In this document: piece after piece, positions 53,964 through 63,559 of the stretch | How the letters are laid out: each line of letters opens with the position of its first letter | Position numbering within the stretch: position 1 is the stretch's first letter | NCBI GenBank assembly: GCA_034670405.1 | Contig: JAXDDX010000013.1 | Coordinates: 1,106,001-1,170,000 of the forward strand | Direction of reading: 5' to 3' | Length of the DNA stretch: 64,000 bases | DNA from: Hoplostethus atlanticus | Lineage: Eukaryota > Chordata > Actinopteri > Trachichthyiformes > Trachichthyidae | Program-made: the position numbers and the translations under genes | The notes under the pieces: model-generated | Database searches by the model: none | The model's input: the letters and a program-made list of their open reading frames with translations, nothing else | What the model was told of the DNA's origin: nothing

Positions 53964-54770
53964 GAAATAAGGTGCTGGATGTCGGAAGAATTTCCTTCAA
54001 CGTAAACAAAAATGAGATTTGGCCTCCCAAACTCCATCAACCAGGTCCAACACAGTATTGGAAACTTTTCCAATAACATTAAGCCTGTCGCAGAATTTGG
54101 GTGTGGTATTTGATTCAGTCTGTTTTAGTGATCAGGTTCAGTCTTGCTTCCTTCAGTTACAAAACATAAGACTTTATTACATTTACACTACTGCAATGGC
54201 CTCTATTCCTGCTTGAGTCAGAGTTCCCTCTCCTGGTTGCAGCTAGTTCAAACTGCAGCATCGAGGCTCTTAACCACATCAGGAAGACGGGATCATATCA
54301 CACCCATAGCAGCTGTACACTGGTTGCCCGTTTGTTTGAGTTGAAGATTTTACTGATAACTTTTATGGCACAGCGGTGTCGCACGTCGGACATCTCAGAC
54401 CTTTTTAACCCTTTATGAGCCGGAGCACAGCCTGAGGTCCTCTGGCAGCCCTACTGGTCGTTCCTGGGACTCGGCTTGTGACAACAGGGGACCAGGCCCT
54501 CGCTGTCAGAGCTCCCAGGCTTCGGCTCGCCCTGCCAGAGGAGTCAGGCCAGATCAGTATCATCTTAGAAATCACTTCTCAAAGCATACATGTAGAGGGA
54601 AGCCTTTTTATGAGGTTCTTTTTATGCAGTGTTTTATCCTTTTTGTATTTCTCCTTTTTTGAATTCTCATTTTGGCTCTGTTTCCTGTTTTATTTCACTT
54701 TTTTATTGGATTTATTGATTTATTTTGTTTTGAAAAGTGCCATATAAATAAAGTTTTTTATTATTAAGCT
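53964..54770 (+). mobile_element. 5'-truncated LINE (L2-like), 3' end only
   Basis: Pieces of a LINE reverse transcriptase C-terminus are readable in broken frames: 'NLGVVFDS', 'LQLVQTAASRLLT', 'HITPIAAVHWLPVC'. A C-terminal tail and a 3' end 'aagtgccatataaataaag' (54735-54753) follow. These match L2/Maui-type LINEs of fish. Several stops and frameshifts show it is dead. It ends about 290 bases before the receptor coding exon. Confidence 0.85.
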
Positions 54771-55027
54771 TATTATTGATTGAAAATTATTTTAGAAAAT
54801 AGCTTGTTAATGTCATAATATTCAATATAAAATAGTTGCATTAATACATGACTTCTATGTTATGCTATACATTTCATATCAAGAAGAAGAGTTGATATTT
54901 GATTCTTGATTGGTCCTTGATGAGTTGAATGTGATGATGAGTAGTGTAATATACTATATTTAATAACTGACCTGCCTTTCAAAAGTCTAAAAATGCCAAA
55001 TTGTCAAAACGATGTGTATGGACACGT

Positions 55028-55058
55028 TACTAATCCTCTCTTTTGTCTTGTTTTGTAG
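55028..55058 (+). other. chrm2a: Splice acceptor region of the chrm2 coding exon
   Basis: TACTAAT (55028-55034) is a near-ideal branch point. It is followed by the pyrimidine-rich cctctcttttgtcttgtttt and TTTTGTAG, with AG at 55057-55058. The branch A (55033) is 25 bases from the exon. CHRM2 of other vertebrates also has an acceptor a few tens of bases before the start codon. Confidence 0.85.
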
Positions 55059-55099
55059 GTTCCATCTGAGTAGGAGCAGGCAACAAAAGACCAAATGCC
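55059..55099 (+). other. chrm2a: 5' UTR part of the chrm2 coding exon, with overlapping upstream ATG
   Basis: Forty-one bases separate the acceptor from the start codon. An out-of-frame ATG at 55095 lies 5 bases before the true start in a poor context (C at -3, C at +4). It opens an 80-codon frame overlapping the receptor. The true start at 55100 has G at -3 and G at +4, so most ribosomes should pass the first ATG by leaky scanning. Confidence 0.75.
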
Positions 55100-56602
55100 A
55101 TGGATGTATTCAATTTCACCTACTGGAATGCCTCTGAAGGCAATGCGACAGAAGTTGTGGAGGAGAGTGAAAGCGCCTACAAGACTGTGGAGGTGGTGTT
55201 CATTGTCCTGGTGGCTGGCTCCCTCAGTTTGGTCACAGTTATTGGAAATATCCTGGTCATGCTTTCCATCAAAGTTAACAGGAACCTACAGACCGTCAAC
55301 AACTATTTTTTATTCAGCCTTGCATGTGCTGACCTAATTATTGGACTATGCTCTATGAACTTGTACACAGTCTACATAGTGATAGGCTACTGGCCCCTCG
55401 GGCCCGTGGTGTGCGACCTGTGGTTAGCCTTGGACTATGTTGTCAGCAATGCATCTGTCATGAATCTTCTCATCATAAGCTTTGACAGATACTTCTGTGT
55501 CACTAAGCCCCTCAGCTACCCTGTAAAAAGGACCACCAAGATGGCAGGAATGATGATTGCCGCAGCCTGGGTTCTGTCCTTCATCCTCTGGGCACCAGCT
55601 ATTCTCTTCTGGCAGTTCATTGTTGGTGGGCGGACAGTGCCTGAGAGGGAGTGCTACATCCAGTTCTTCTCCAATGCGGCTGTCACTTTCGGCACAGCCA
55701 TCGCTGCCTTCTACTTGCCTGTCATGATCATGATTGTGCTCTACTGGCAGATCTCCAAAGCGAGCAAGAGCCGCGTGAAGAAGGAAAACCGGAAGCCATC
55801 AGGGTCCAACCCGGAGCCCCCTGGCCAGGCGAGGAACAACACACCCAAACCTAACAACAACAATGTACCAGGGGAAGACACAGTGCGCTGCCAGACCCAG
55901 AACACTGACGATGGGGCTAACCAGCATGATGGAAAACTGCAGAACGGCAAGGGGCCATCTTCAACTACTGTAGAGGGAGAGACGGAGGGCGACGACGTAG
56001 CGAGGGAGAACTGCACCCCTGGAGAGGAGAAGGAGAGCTCCAACGACTCAACATCCGGCAGCGTGGCGGCGTCCAACCAGAAGGATGAGGAGGCGGGTTC
56101 CTCCAGAGCCAACTCCAACGTCGAGCCCAGCCAGCCACTTCCACGCCACCGAGCCAAGGCGGGGGGCTCCAAGCTCACCTGCATCAAGATCAAGACTAAA
56201 TCGCCCAAGGGTGACTGCTACACACCGTCCAACGCTACCGTTGAGATTGTTCCGGCGACAGAGCGGCAGAACCACGTGACGCGGAAGATCGTGAAGATGA
56301 CCAAGCAGCCTCCCAACAAGAAGAAGAAAGCGGCGCCATCGCGGGAGAAAAAAGTGACCCGCACCATCATGGCCATCCTGGTGGCGTTCGTGGCCACGTG
56401 GACTCCCTATAACGTCATGGTGCTGATCAACACCTTCTGCTCCAGCTGCATCCCCAACACGATGTGGACTATTGGCTACTGGCTGTGCTACATCAACAGC
56501 ACCATCAACCCAGCCTGCTACGCTCTGTGCAACGCCACATTCAAAAAGACATTCAAACACCTTCTCCTCTGCCAGTACAGAAATATTAGGTCAGCTAGAT
56601 AA
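55100..56602 (+). CDS. chrm2a: Muscarinic acetylcholine receptor M2 (chrm2, probably chrm2a)
   Basis: A complete intronless 500-residue class A GPCR for acetylcholine. M2 couples to Gi/o and is known for slowing the heart and for presynaptic inhibition. The N-terminus carries N-glycosylation sequons at N5, N10 and N15. Seven helices lie near 33-56, 68-91, 104-127, 148-170, 193-216, 420-443 and 455-477. Visible residues: N50 (1.50), D78 (2.50), C105-C185 disulfide, D112 and Y113 for the ligand amine, DRY at 129-131, W434, Y437 and N438 in helix 6, Y460 and Y464 in helix 7, NPxxY at 470-474, and a C491 palmitoylation site. The third loop (about 217-418) is long, with the M2-type SSNDS cluster (313-317) and the conserved KIVKMTKQP segment. 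These separate M2 from M4 and the Gq-coupled M1/M3/M5. Human M2 is 466 residues; the extra length is in the N-terminus and third loop. The 'a' suffix rests on the ptn neighbour and N-terminus and is less sure. Confidence 0.97.
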   Translation: MDVFNFTYWNASEGNATEVVEESESAYKTVEVVFIVLVAGSLSLVTVIGNILVMLSIKVNRNLQTVNNYFLFSLACADLIIGLCSMNLYTVYIVIGYWPLGPVVCDLWLALDYVVSNASVMNLLIISFDRYFCVTKPLSYPVKRTTKMAGMMIAAAWVLSFILWAPAILFWQFIVGGRTVPERECYIQFFSNAAVTFGTAIAAFYLPVMIMIVLYWQISKASKSRVKKENRKPSGSNPEPPGQARNNTPKPNNNNVPGEDTVRCQTQNTDDGANQHDGKLQNGKGPSSTTVEGETEGDDVARENCTPGEEKESSNDSTSGSVAASNQKDEEAGSSRANSNVEPSQPLPRHRAKAGGSKLTCIKIKTKSPKGDCYTPSNATVEIVPATERQNHVTRKIVKMTKQPPNKKKKAAPSREKKVTRTIMAILVAFVATWTPYNVMVLINTFCSSCIPNTMWTIGYWLCYINSTINPACYALCNATFKKTFKHLLLCQYRNIRSAR

Positions 56603-56644
56603 ATATGTGTGCACTTGGGGAGACCAGTTTAAGTGTGAGTTGAC

Positions 56645-56691
56645 TGTGTGTGTGTGTGTGCATGGGTGTGTGTGCGAGTGTGTGTGTGTGA
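56645..56691 (+). repeat. (GT)n, interrupted, in the chrm2 3' UTR
   Basis: About 45 bases of GT with CATGG and CGA interruptions, only about 40 bases after the stop codon. Confidence 0.9.
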
Positions 56692-57124
56692 TTGTAGAGA
56701 TGTGTGTGAGTATGATAGACAGTGAGAGTACGTTTGAAATGACTTTCTCTCTGATTTCTCATTAATTTTTCAATTTCTCTCTCAATAACCCGTTGTAGCA
56801 CTTTACACAAATGTTGAGATGTGTTGTGCATCCGCAGCGCAGGAAAAGCAAGGGGGACGAAATATCGGCAAGGCGCTCGCGAAAGAAATTCAGTGTTGGT
56901 GTTATAAAAAAAAAATGAGGGTGTGTAACGCAACACTTTGGAGCGACGCTGAACCGCAGAAGAGAGCGAAGAAAAATGAAAGAGCGTAGCAAGATCTGCA
57001 CTGTACAAAAACACAAGAAAAATTCAATGGGAAAATAGGGCTGACTGAATTCATAAACCTCAAAAGTTTGAAGTTCAGTGATGATATCTGTACATAACTG
57101 TATATATCAGTGTATACTCAATAT

Positions 57125-57142
57125 TTGTGTGTGTGTGTGTGT
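57125..57142 (+). repeat. (TG)n microsatellite
   Basis: About nine TG units within the presumed 3' UTR. Confidence 0.9.
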
Positions 57143-57480
57143 ACGCTTGAATGCGTGTATACCCATGTGTGCCCCTCTGCCTGCCTATTTTCTTGTCTTG
57201 TCTGTCTGTGTCTGCCCATATTGCTGATTGATTGACGGTTCTGTATGATTGGTCAATCCCTCTCATTCAAGATGAATGCCAGTAACTTCAACTCACGAAC
57301 ATGTTCCCCCCCCCACCCCAGTGGCCAGTGGCGCTTTCTCCTGGCGCGATGCACAGCGGGGCAGGTTGTCTAGATTGCCTCTGGCATGGTCACATCGTGG
57401 CTGGGAGCTATCCCATCTGCAGGGGGATGAGCGAGCGCCCGTGGGAACGAGGAGCTGTCGGGACGTGGCAGGAGATTGTA

Positions 57481-57872
57481 TTAAAACTGCACTAGGCAAC
57501 TTCGCACGTTGGCGGCTCCGACTGGCAGCTAGAGATAACCGTTTGAGAAATTTGAACTTCAGCACCCGGAAATCCTGTAACGTGATGTCAGAAAACTGCA
57601 CACAGCTCATGTTTCCCAACCCGGGCTGGTCTGTGATGCTTCATACCCAAGGGTGCCGAAGTGATGAGAGAGGTAAAGATCTAACAGAGAGCACTCACTG
57701 CTGTTTAGGAGACAGTTTGGATTTCACTCTTTAAGTTTCAATTCATCACTTCCTGTAGATTTCTCACCATACCTGACACCAGAAATGAATTTGGGACGCT
57801 CCTCTCTGGTGCAGCCCCACTTTGTGATTTATGCTGATTTTTACCCAAGAATCGTACCTAGTGCAGCTTTAA
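57481..57872. mobile_element. MITE with inverted ends, flanked by TTAA
   Basis: The left end TTAAAACTGCACTAGG (57481) and the right end CCTAGTGCAGCTTTAA (57857-57872) are inverted repeats matching at 15 of 16 positions. Both outer ends are TTAA, which may be a target duplication or part of the repeat. The 392-bp body has no transposase. Related single ends are seen near 17377 and 43657. The family is a common non-autonomous type in fish; its superfamily is not settled. Confidence 0.7.
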
Positions 57873-57969
57873 AAGAGAAAACGTCTCACTGAGTACATCC
57901 CTCCTGTCATGTCTCCTAATAGAGAACACACAAACACGTGCAGAGTCAAACAAAAAGAGAGTCATCACT

Positions 57970-57975
57970 AAATAA
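57970..57975 (+). terminator. chrm2a: Possible proximal poly(A) signal AATAAA
   Basis: AATAAA lies about 1.37 kb after the chrm2 stop. No strong GT-rich stretch follows closely, so it may be unused or weak. Confidence 0.25.
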
Positions 57976-58293
57976 ACATCTTAGAAAATCTTAAAAAATG
58001 TGACATGAGATTATCCAGTCACACTCTTTGATTTGCCGGTAGTTTGTACCACATCGTCTCAGCTCCTACAACTGCTGACAGGATGTCTGCTGTTTATTTT
58101 ACAGTGGCTATTAAGATATTTATATGTTTGCTGTCAAGTTATCTTGCTGCTGGGAACCCTCCGTTACAGAGGGAAACAAGTGGTTGGAGCTCAGAGCCGT
58201 GGCTTATTACTTTTTATTCTCTCTTGTGCTTTCCTGTGGATGTGTGGGAGACTTCATTTGATCCTGTTGATTAGCGGATTGATTTTATATCAC

Positions 58294-58294
<1 letters not shown>

Positions 58295-58340
<46 letters not shown>
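58295..58340 (+). repeat. (GT)n microsatellite in the presumed 3' UTR
   Basis: About 46 bases of nearly pure GT, seen directly. Confidence 0.95.
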
Positions 58341-58342
<2 letters not shown>

Positions 58343-61300
58343 ACTCCAAGAATGGAGTTTATTTCTAATCACAGGCCTCGAACCTCGTGATTTCAATAAG
58401 GGCTATTTCCACGTCTTTAGATGTACTGTAACCCATCTCCCGCTCAGCTTGCACGTATGATGCAAGCCGTCATCATCCATGGTGCTTATTTTATCGTATC
58501 AACAAATAACCATTAATTGTGCCACGCGATGTCCACGCCCGTGCATTTCATCCGTCGTTTTCGACTTCAGATCCTCGTCAGTTACATTAAAGTGTGAGGC
58601 AGCACTGAGGAGGATGCCACGGTAGGGCTGGTAGGGGGGGGGGCTTTGCAGAGAATTACGCCTGCACCGACTAGATCCTCAAGGCTGTCTCCTTAAAGAA
58701 AGATCTGGGACAGATCCTGTAATGAAAACTCACCATGAGCCTGATCAGATTATGAGATGATCTGGAACACCTCCACTTGAGATTAAAGATTGCCCATTAC
58801 ACGCTCAGCTTGTGCAACACACTCCTGTCCCACTTAGTCCCCAACTCAATCCTGATCCTGTTATAGCCTCTACCCCGTATATGAGGTCATGAATGTAATC
58901 TATATCACACATCGCTCCATTATTCATTCTCTTTTTCCCCCTCCTGCTACGTAAACATCGCAGGCCTCGGCAACTGCTATAGATACACACCTGAGGGGGG
59001 CTGGGAACGATGTACTCAGCCTCATAGATTTCCATTCAGACCTCGTATGTTTTAGATTGTCACTTCTAAAAATCAATTTTGCATCAGCCAGTCATAATGT
59101 TACGTTTACATTTTGACTGTCTTTGCTGTCAAGCTGAGATAAAATGGTAAAAAAAGGCACAATATGCCATAATGACAGACATCAAAAAAAGAGACTGGCT
59201 GCATCAGTAGCAAGTCAGCTGTACCCTGTGAGTGCATGGATGGTCCATGTGCATCTATCCCAGCAGTCGCAGCAGGAACTGAGGCATCCATCCAAGTTCA
59301 ACATCTAACCATCCGTCACGGTGATAAGTGGAAGCGGTGTCTGTCTGTCATCTGCCACACGTCTCAGTAGTGGGTAAAAGCCTCCCAGAATATCTGATTA
59401 ATCTTTGGGCTAAGCTGTCGTTTGAGTGATACCAGCAGGAGAGTAAGTGGCCCCCAGCAGCACCGGTGGTTGAGGGGGTCCCAGTTTGAGCAGCTGGTTG
59501 GGTGTTTGATGAATAGCGGTGGCGGTTTATCACGCCTGGAGAGAAAGGGGGGCGGAGGTCTGACAAAGTGGCCACCACTCACGCCGTCATGTCGGACGCG
59601 ATGCACTTTCAAACAGTTCTCACGTACCGTTTTGGTCCCCCAGCACCCGCCTGACAAGTTGTTGAACAGGTGAGAACAAAAAGACAGTTTGGTCAGGCGT
59701 CGTTGAGTGAATCGGGGGGGGGGGGTGGGGGGGTGAGAGAATGGGATTCATGATAAACTGGGAGAGCGCTGTTCGTTGACAGTCAAAGAGAATGGTTGTC
59801 ATGCATGCAAGGCCCCCAAGGTGTACACTTGGTACCACACAGATAAGCTAGCCTTTGTAGTCATGGTTACGGTGGAGGGAGGCAGGGGGGGGCGGCTGTC
59901 TGTGACAAATCCCACAGCAGGCTCTAGAGGATCATGCTGCATGTGGACCATGTTTGGAGAATTCGCAGCCATACGAGGCAGGTCAGCCAAGGGTTTTGCT
60001 GCAGGAATTTGAGTGTCCCAGACGAAACTCTCACTCTGGTGTAAACACGAGGTGATGTGGTGCAGTTTACCGTCTCTTGAGTCCCTTTTATTACGTTTCA
60101 TTCCCGCGTGCGAACTGACTCGCTTTCTGCTTTTTTTTTGTGTTGTGATTCTCCTTTCATATGATCCTGTGTATACATTCACATTTTCTCACATTTTACA
60201 TCTTCACTCAAATGCATACATGTTAGCATACGTAGCCGAGATGACCCTGCCCCATCCTTCATCAATCCATGGCTAGACATAAACATTGTCTCTGTGGTAA
60301 TCAACAGATCATAATGTGCCGTCAGAGCTAGCTGGGCTCCTCTTCACACGGCTTATGTCAAAGGGCTAAACTCCTTTTATGGAGAACATATGACACATAA
60401 CGTTTATTAGAGACGATCTTAGAATTAGATTTTCTCTGGTTTTGCTTTTAGCGTAGGAGTAATCCGCCATGTCTAGAGTTGAGAATAACCTGGTGTTGAT
60501 AACAATCCTACTACTTCTGCATGGCAGCAGCCACAATGCAGCTCTGATATATTTAGATTGTTTTAGATATTTTAGGTCAATTAAAGTAGAATGCATAGTT
60601 GTTGCAATAGTTGGGTGATAGCTAGCAAAGTAAGCATCTGTGGACTCTGCTGCTAAGTGTTGTGAGAATTTTACCAGAGACAGGAAATATAATATCGCCA
60701 GATTGTACAGAGCAATTTGAAGTGCCTTACCTCGAACGACGTGAACACAAATTGCTCTTTTATCTTTAAAGTGTTTGTGCGTCCATAGTGTGTCTGTGCT
60801 GCTGATAGTAGATGGTGCTGCAGTCGAGTGCAGATCACACTTCTTCTTTTTTTTTTTCTTCATTGTTTTGTTTCAATGTTTCTGCGCGTTTCTTGGCTCT
60901 GAGCTCCCACTGATATAATTCTCATTCTCATAGCCGTAGCCAGATTGTAGAGGCGCTGAAAGTTGTGAGACCGAACCGTCTAAAATCAACATCTCATTTT
61001 TAAAACCTTTGAAACAGAAACTATACTTGATATAGTCGGTTGCATAGCAGTGACATATTTCCATATACCTGGAGGCATAGAGGGCTGTTTTGGTTGTTTG
61101 TTTTTTTTGTTGTTTTTTTGTTTTGTGTGTTTATGTGTGTCTGTGTATCCCTGCATGCATGCGTGTGCACGTGCATGCACGCTTGTCTTTTTAGTGTGTG
61201 GGATAATTGTGCTTTACTGTGCAAACCCTGTGTCTGTCATTATATTTCAATGTGAGTGTTTCCGTGTGTGTGTGCGTGTGTGCGTCACACTGTATGGTGA

Positions 61301-62645
61301 GTTTGCTTTGTTTTATTTTTCTACAAGGCAACTCAGCACGAAGGCATCAGATGGTACACATGTAAAAAATATCATGTTCATCAAAACTACAAGGCACACA
61401 TCAGGGAAGAGGCACAGTGTGACTGTCTGTCTTTCTCCTCTGTTAGTATTCCCTTCCTGCAGCAGTCTTTCAATAGCAACAGGCATCCAAAGACTCACTT
61501 AAACACAGTAACGCATCATATTGGACTATTACAAATGCTACCATCATTATACTGTACATTTTCTATCACATTTTATAAATCTCTTTTTCTTTGATTGTTG
61601 TACAAATGTAGTATTACAAATTAGAAGATGTTGTGCAGCCAGCAAGTTTCTCTGTCTGAAATTAGAAATGTTATTGAAGCGATAACGGAGATACCGCTGT
61701 GGTTTGTGAAAGTGTTTGAAAGATACAATCAGCTTGATTAGGAAAGTAGCCGGTATAAATATTTGTATTTCTGTGGGCATGATTTGTTAAGGAATGGATC
61801 ACTGCGTTGTAAAATGTGGATCAAAAACGTTTCGAAAAACATTTTAAGACGTTTGCAGACAGGAAGAACAAAGCAAACCTGGATACCTGCAGGGGGGCAA
61901 AAAAGCTAAAACGAGTTACTCCGCGGCCCAGCGGCCTGGAGGGAATACAAGTTGGGTTTCATTCTAAGTTAACCTTGTGTTAAGGGACTCACACTCACCT
62001 TGGGGAGAAAGCTGGGCGCCAGCTATCTCACCGGCCATACTTCATAACCTCTGCAATTCTAACAAGACATGTCGGGGGGGGGAAACTGTTTTGTGGGACA
62101 ACCAAAGTGGCGTCGAGGCGTCGAGGGTTGAATTCTCTGACCCATCCGGACTTGAAGGGGGTCCTCGTGACGGACACACGTGGAATCAAAAAAAAACTTC
62201 AGTGGCCTGCTGCAAGTGTACATACGAGGTGTTCATTTTTCAGTTGCTTAAGTATGTAGATGCACATTGTGTATTTATTCACTGTGGCTTTGTGGCTCCT
62301 CATGCAATAGAAAAGAAATGTCTTTTAACAGTCTATTGTTTGCATTGTATATATCTATATTATCTACATTATATGTAATTCAGATGCGGTACAGTTGAAA
62401 TGTACATACACGTGTTTAATAGCTACTATCTGAATGTTCCCTCGTTTGTCCCCTGCCCCTTCCCCCACTATGATATTCCCTGTACAGTAACATTGGTATT
62501 GATTCCCCTTTTGATGCATTCTTGATTGATTATTTGTTCTGGACAATGAATCTGAGTGTTACTATCACTGGCCAACCTATGACACCATAAGATGAACTGC
62601 GTTGAGCAGGATACGTTGTGCCATATTCTCTCAGAAAGAAATTCA

Positions 62646-62651
62646 AATAAA
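62646..62651 (+). terminator. chrm2a: Candidate distal poly(A) signal of chrm2
   Basis: AATAAA is followed 10-45 bases later by 'tgtgtttgac' and a T7 run, a fitting downstream element. It lies at the end of a 3'-UTR-like tract and just before the convergent ptn 3' end. Confidence 0.5.
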
Positions 62652-62747
62652 AATCTATCAAATGTGTTTGACACAACTGGGCTTTTTTTCTGTGTGAGGC
62701 ACATTGCACGGGGAGACAGAGAACGGCTCCGGGGCAGTTTTTCTACA

Positions 62748-62753
62748 TTTATT
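62748..62753 (-). terminator. ptn: Alternative minus-strand poly(A) signal for ptn
   Basis: TTTATT on the plus strand reads AATAAA on the minus strand. If used, the ptn 3' UTR would be about 770 bases and would end within about 70 bases of the chrm2 end. Confidence 0.25.
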
Positions 62754-62959
62754 TTTTTTGGAAATGTAACAAGGAGGGGGGTGTTATGTTATAACTCCAT
62801 CGGACGACTGCAATGTCAGGACATTCGTTTTGTACAGATGGGACCCGGAGAGTCGAAATAAGTGGGTATACAGTGAGGTACAACAAAGCAGCAGGAGGAA
62901 AGCAAACTCTCACCGACAGTTACAGTTTGTGTACAGTAGCTGTTTTTATGCCGTCTCCA

Positions 62960-63503
62960 GGTAACAGTAGATGAACAGTAGATTTATTCTCATTGGAAAT
63001 ATGATACACCACAAACTGATGGAAAATAATAAACGGATCAACAACTTGAGCCGTGGAGAAATCGCATTAGCACAACTTTTTTGTTCAAATTAACTAAGTG
63101 AAGATGTTTAGTGCTTCACTTTTAGCAAACTGCGTCATTAAGTCAGGACACGGACCGAAGAGTTTTCCAAATGACAGTTAGGCTATGCAAAGGCAATAGA
63201 AACGCTATCCAATTCGGTCAGAAAGTAATCCTAGAAATAACATCATTAGGTAAGAATACTAGTAAACAAATCTCTCCCATGTTCATTATTTGTACCACTG
63301 AGTATTATATCTCCTACCGCAACATACACGTTGTTTCTTATCAGGTACTAGGAAGAAGAAAAAATAAAACACACTGTCACTACAAGTCATTTTTCCACTG
63401 GTTTTGTCAACGCTATAGGCTCCTACTGTCAACCTACAGGACACACAAAGAGGAACTGTGTTGAAACCTCTTCTCTCTTCCTCCCTGGGATAAACGGCAT
63501 CCA
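62960..63503 (-). other. ptn: Presumed 3' UTR of ptn
   Basis: It follows the ptn stop on the minus strand and runs to about 20 bases past the AATAAA at 62983-62988. About 540 bases is in the range of known pleiotrophin 3' UTRs. The end is inferred from the signal only. Confidence 0.5.
62983..62988 (-). terminator. ptn: Candidate poly(A) signal of ptn
   Basis: AATAAA on the minus strand, about 515 bases after the ptn stop codon, is the first such signal downstream. Confidence 0.5.
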
Positions 63504-63559
63504 TCAGTCCATCGGGGCACGCTCCCGCTTCTTGCCTTCCTTCTTTTGCTTCTTTGAGT
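63504..63559 (-). CDS. ptn: Pleiotrophin (ptn), last coding exon, partial gene
   Basis: Pleiotrophin is a secreted heparin-binding growth factor acting through PTPRZ, ALK-linked signalling and syndecans. On the minus strand the acceptor ttgtcttgcag (AG at 63561-63560) is followed by two bases completing a split codon. Then comes SKKQKKEGKKRERAPMD and TGA (63504-63506). This matches the lysine-rich C-terminal tail of vertebrate pleiotrophin (SKKKKKEGKK...), which is coded by the last exon after a phase-1 intron, as here. Midkine, the paralog, has a different tail. The rest of the gene lies beyond the right edge. The convergent position beside chrm2 matches human 7q33 and supports the call. Confidence 0.85.

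Larger units (their letters stand above)
4274..55058 (+). other. chrm2a: Presumed first intron of chrm2 (about 50.8 kb)
   Basis: This span is bounded by the donor GTAAGC at 4274 and the acceptor ...TTTTGTAG at 55051-55058. It contains no recognised protein-coding exon, only repeats and apparently unique DNA. A very long 5'-UTR intron is normal for vertebrate CHRM2. The right boundary is strong and the left depends on the candidate exon, so other non-coding exons may lie inside unnoticed. Confidence 0.4.
56603..62670 (+). other. chrm2a: Probable 3' UTR of chrm2 (end inferred)
   Basis: No other gene is recognisable between the receptor stop and the AATAAA at 62646. The last 450 bases are AT-rich and 3'-UTR-like, ending in the signal and a T/GT-rich downstream stretch. 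An earlier AATAAA at 57970-57975 could give a short form of about 1.4 kb. The tract holds several GT repeats and a MITE. A long CHRM2 3' UTR is known in mammals. The extent here is inference. Confidence 0.5.

Noticed and set aside
4274..55058. mir-490, which lies in a CHRM2 intron in human
   Set aside because: I looked by eye for the 3p core (CAACCTGGAGGACTCC) and its complement and did not find it. The eye search is not exhaustive; a search with the hairpin would settle it.
55741..56560. Long frames opposite the receptor (55741-56208 and 56048-56560, minus)
   Set aside because: Shadows of the GC-rich receptor coding sequence on the other strand; no recognisable family.
58375..58385. Isolated B-box match GGTTCGAGGCC (minus)
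   Set aside because: No matching A-box or tRNA/SINE body nearby.
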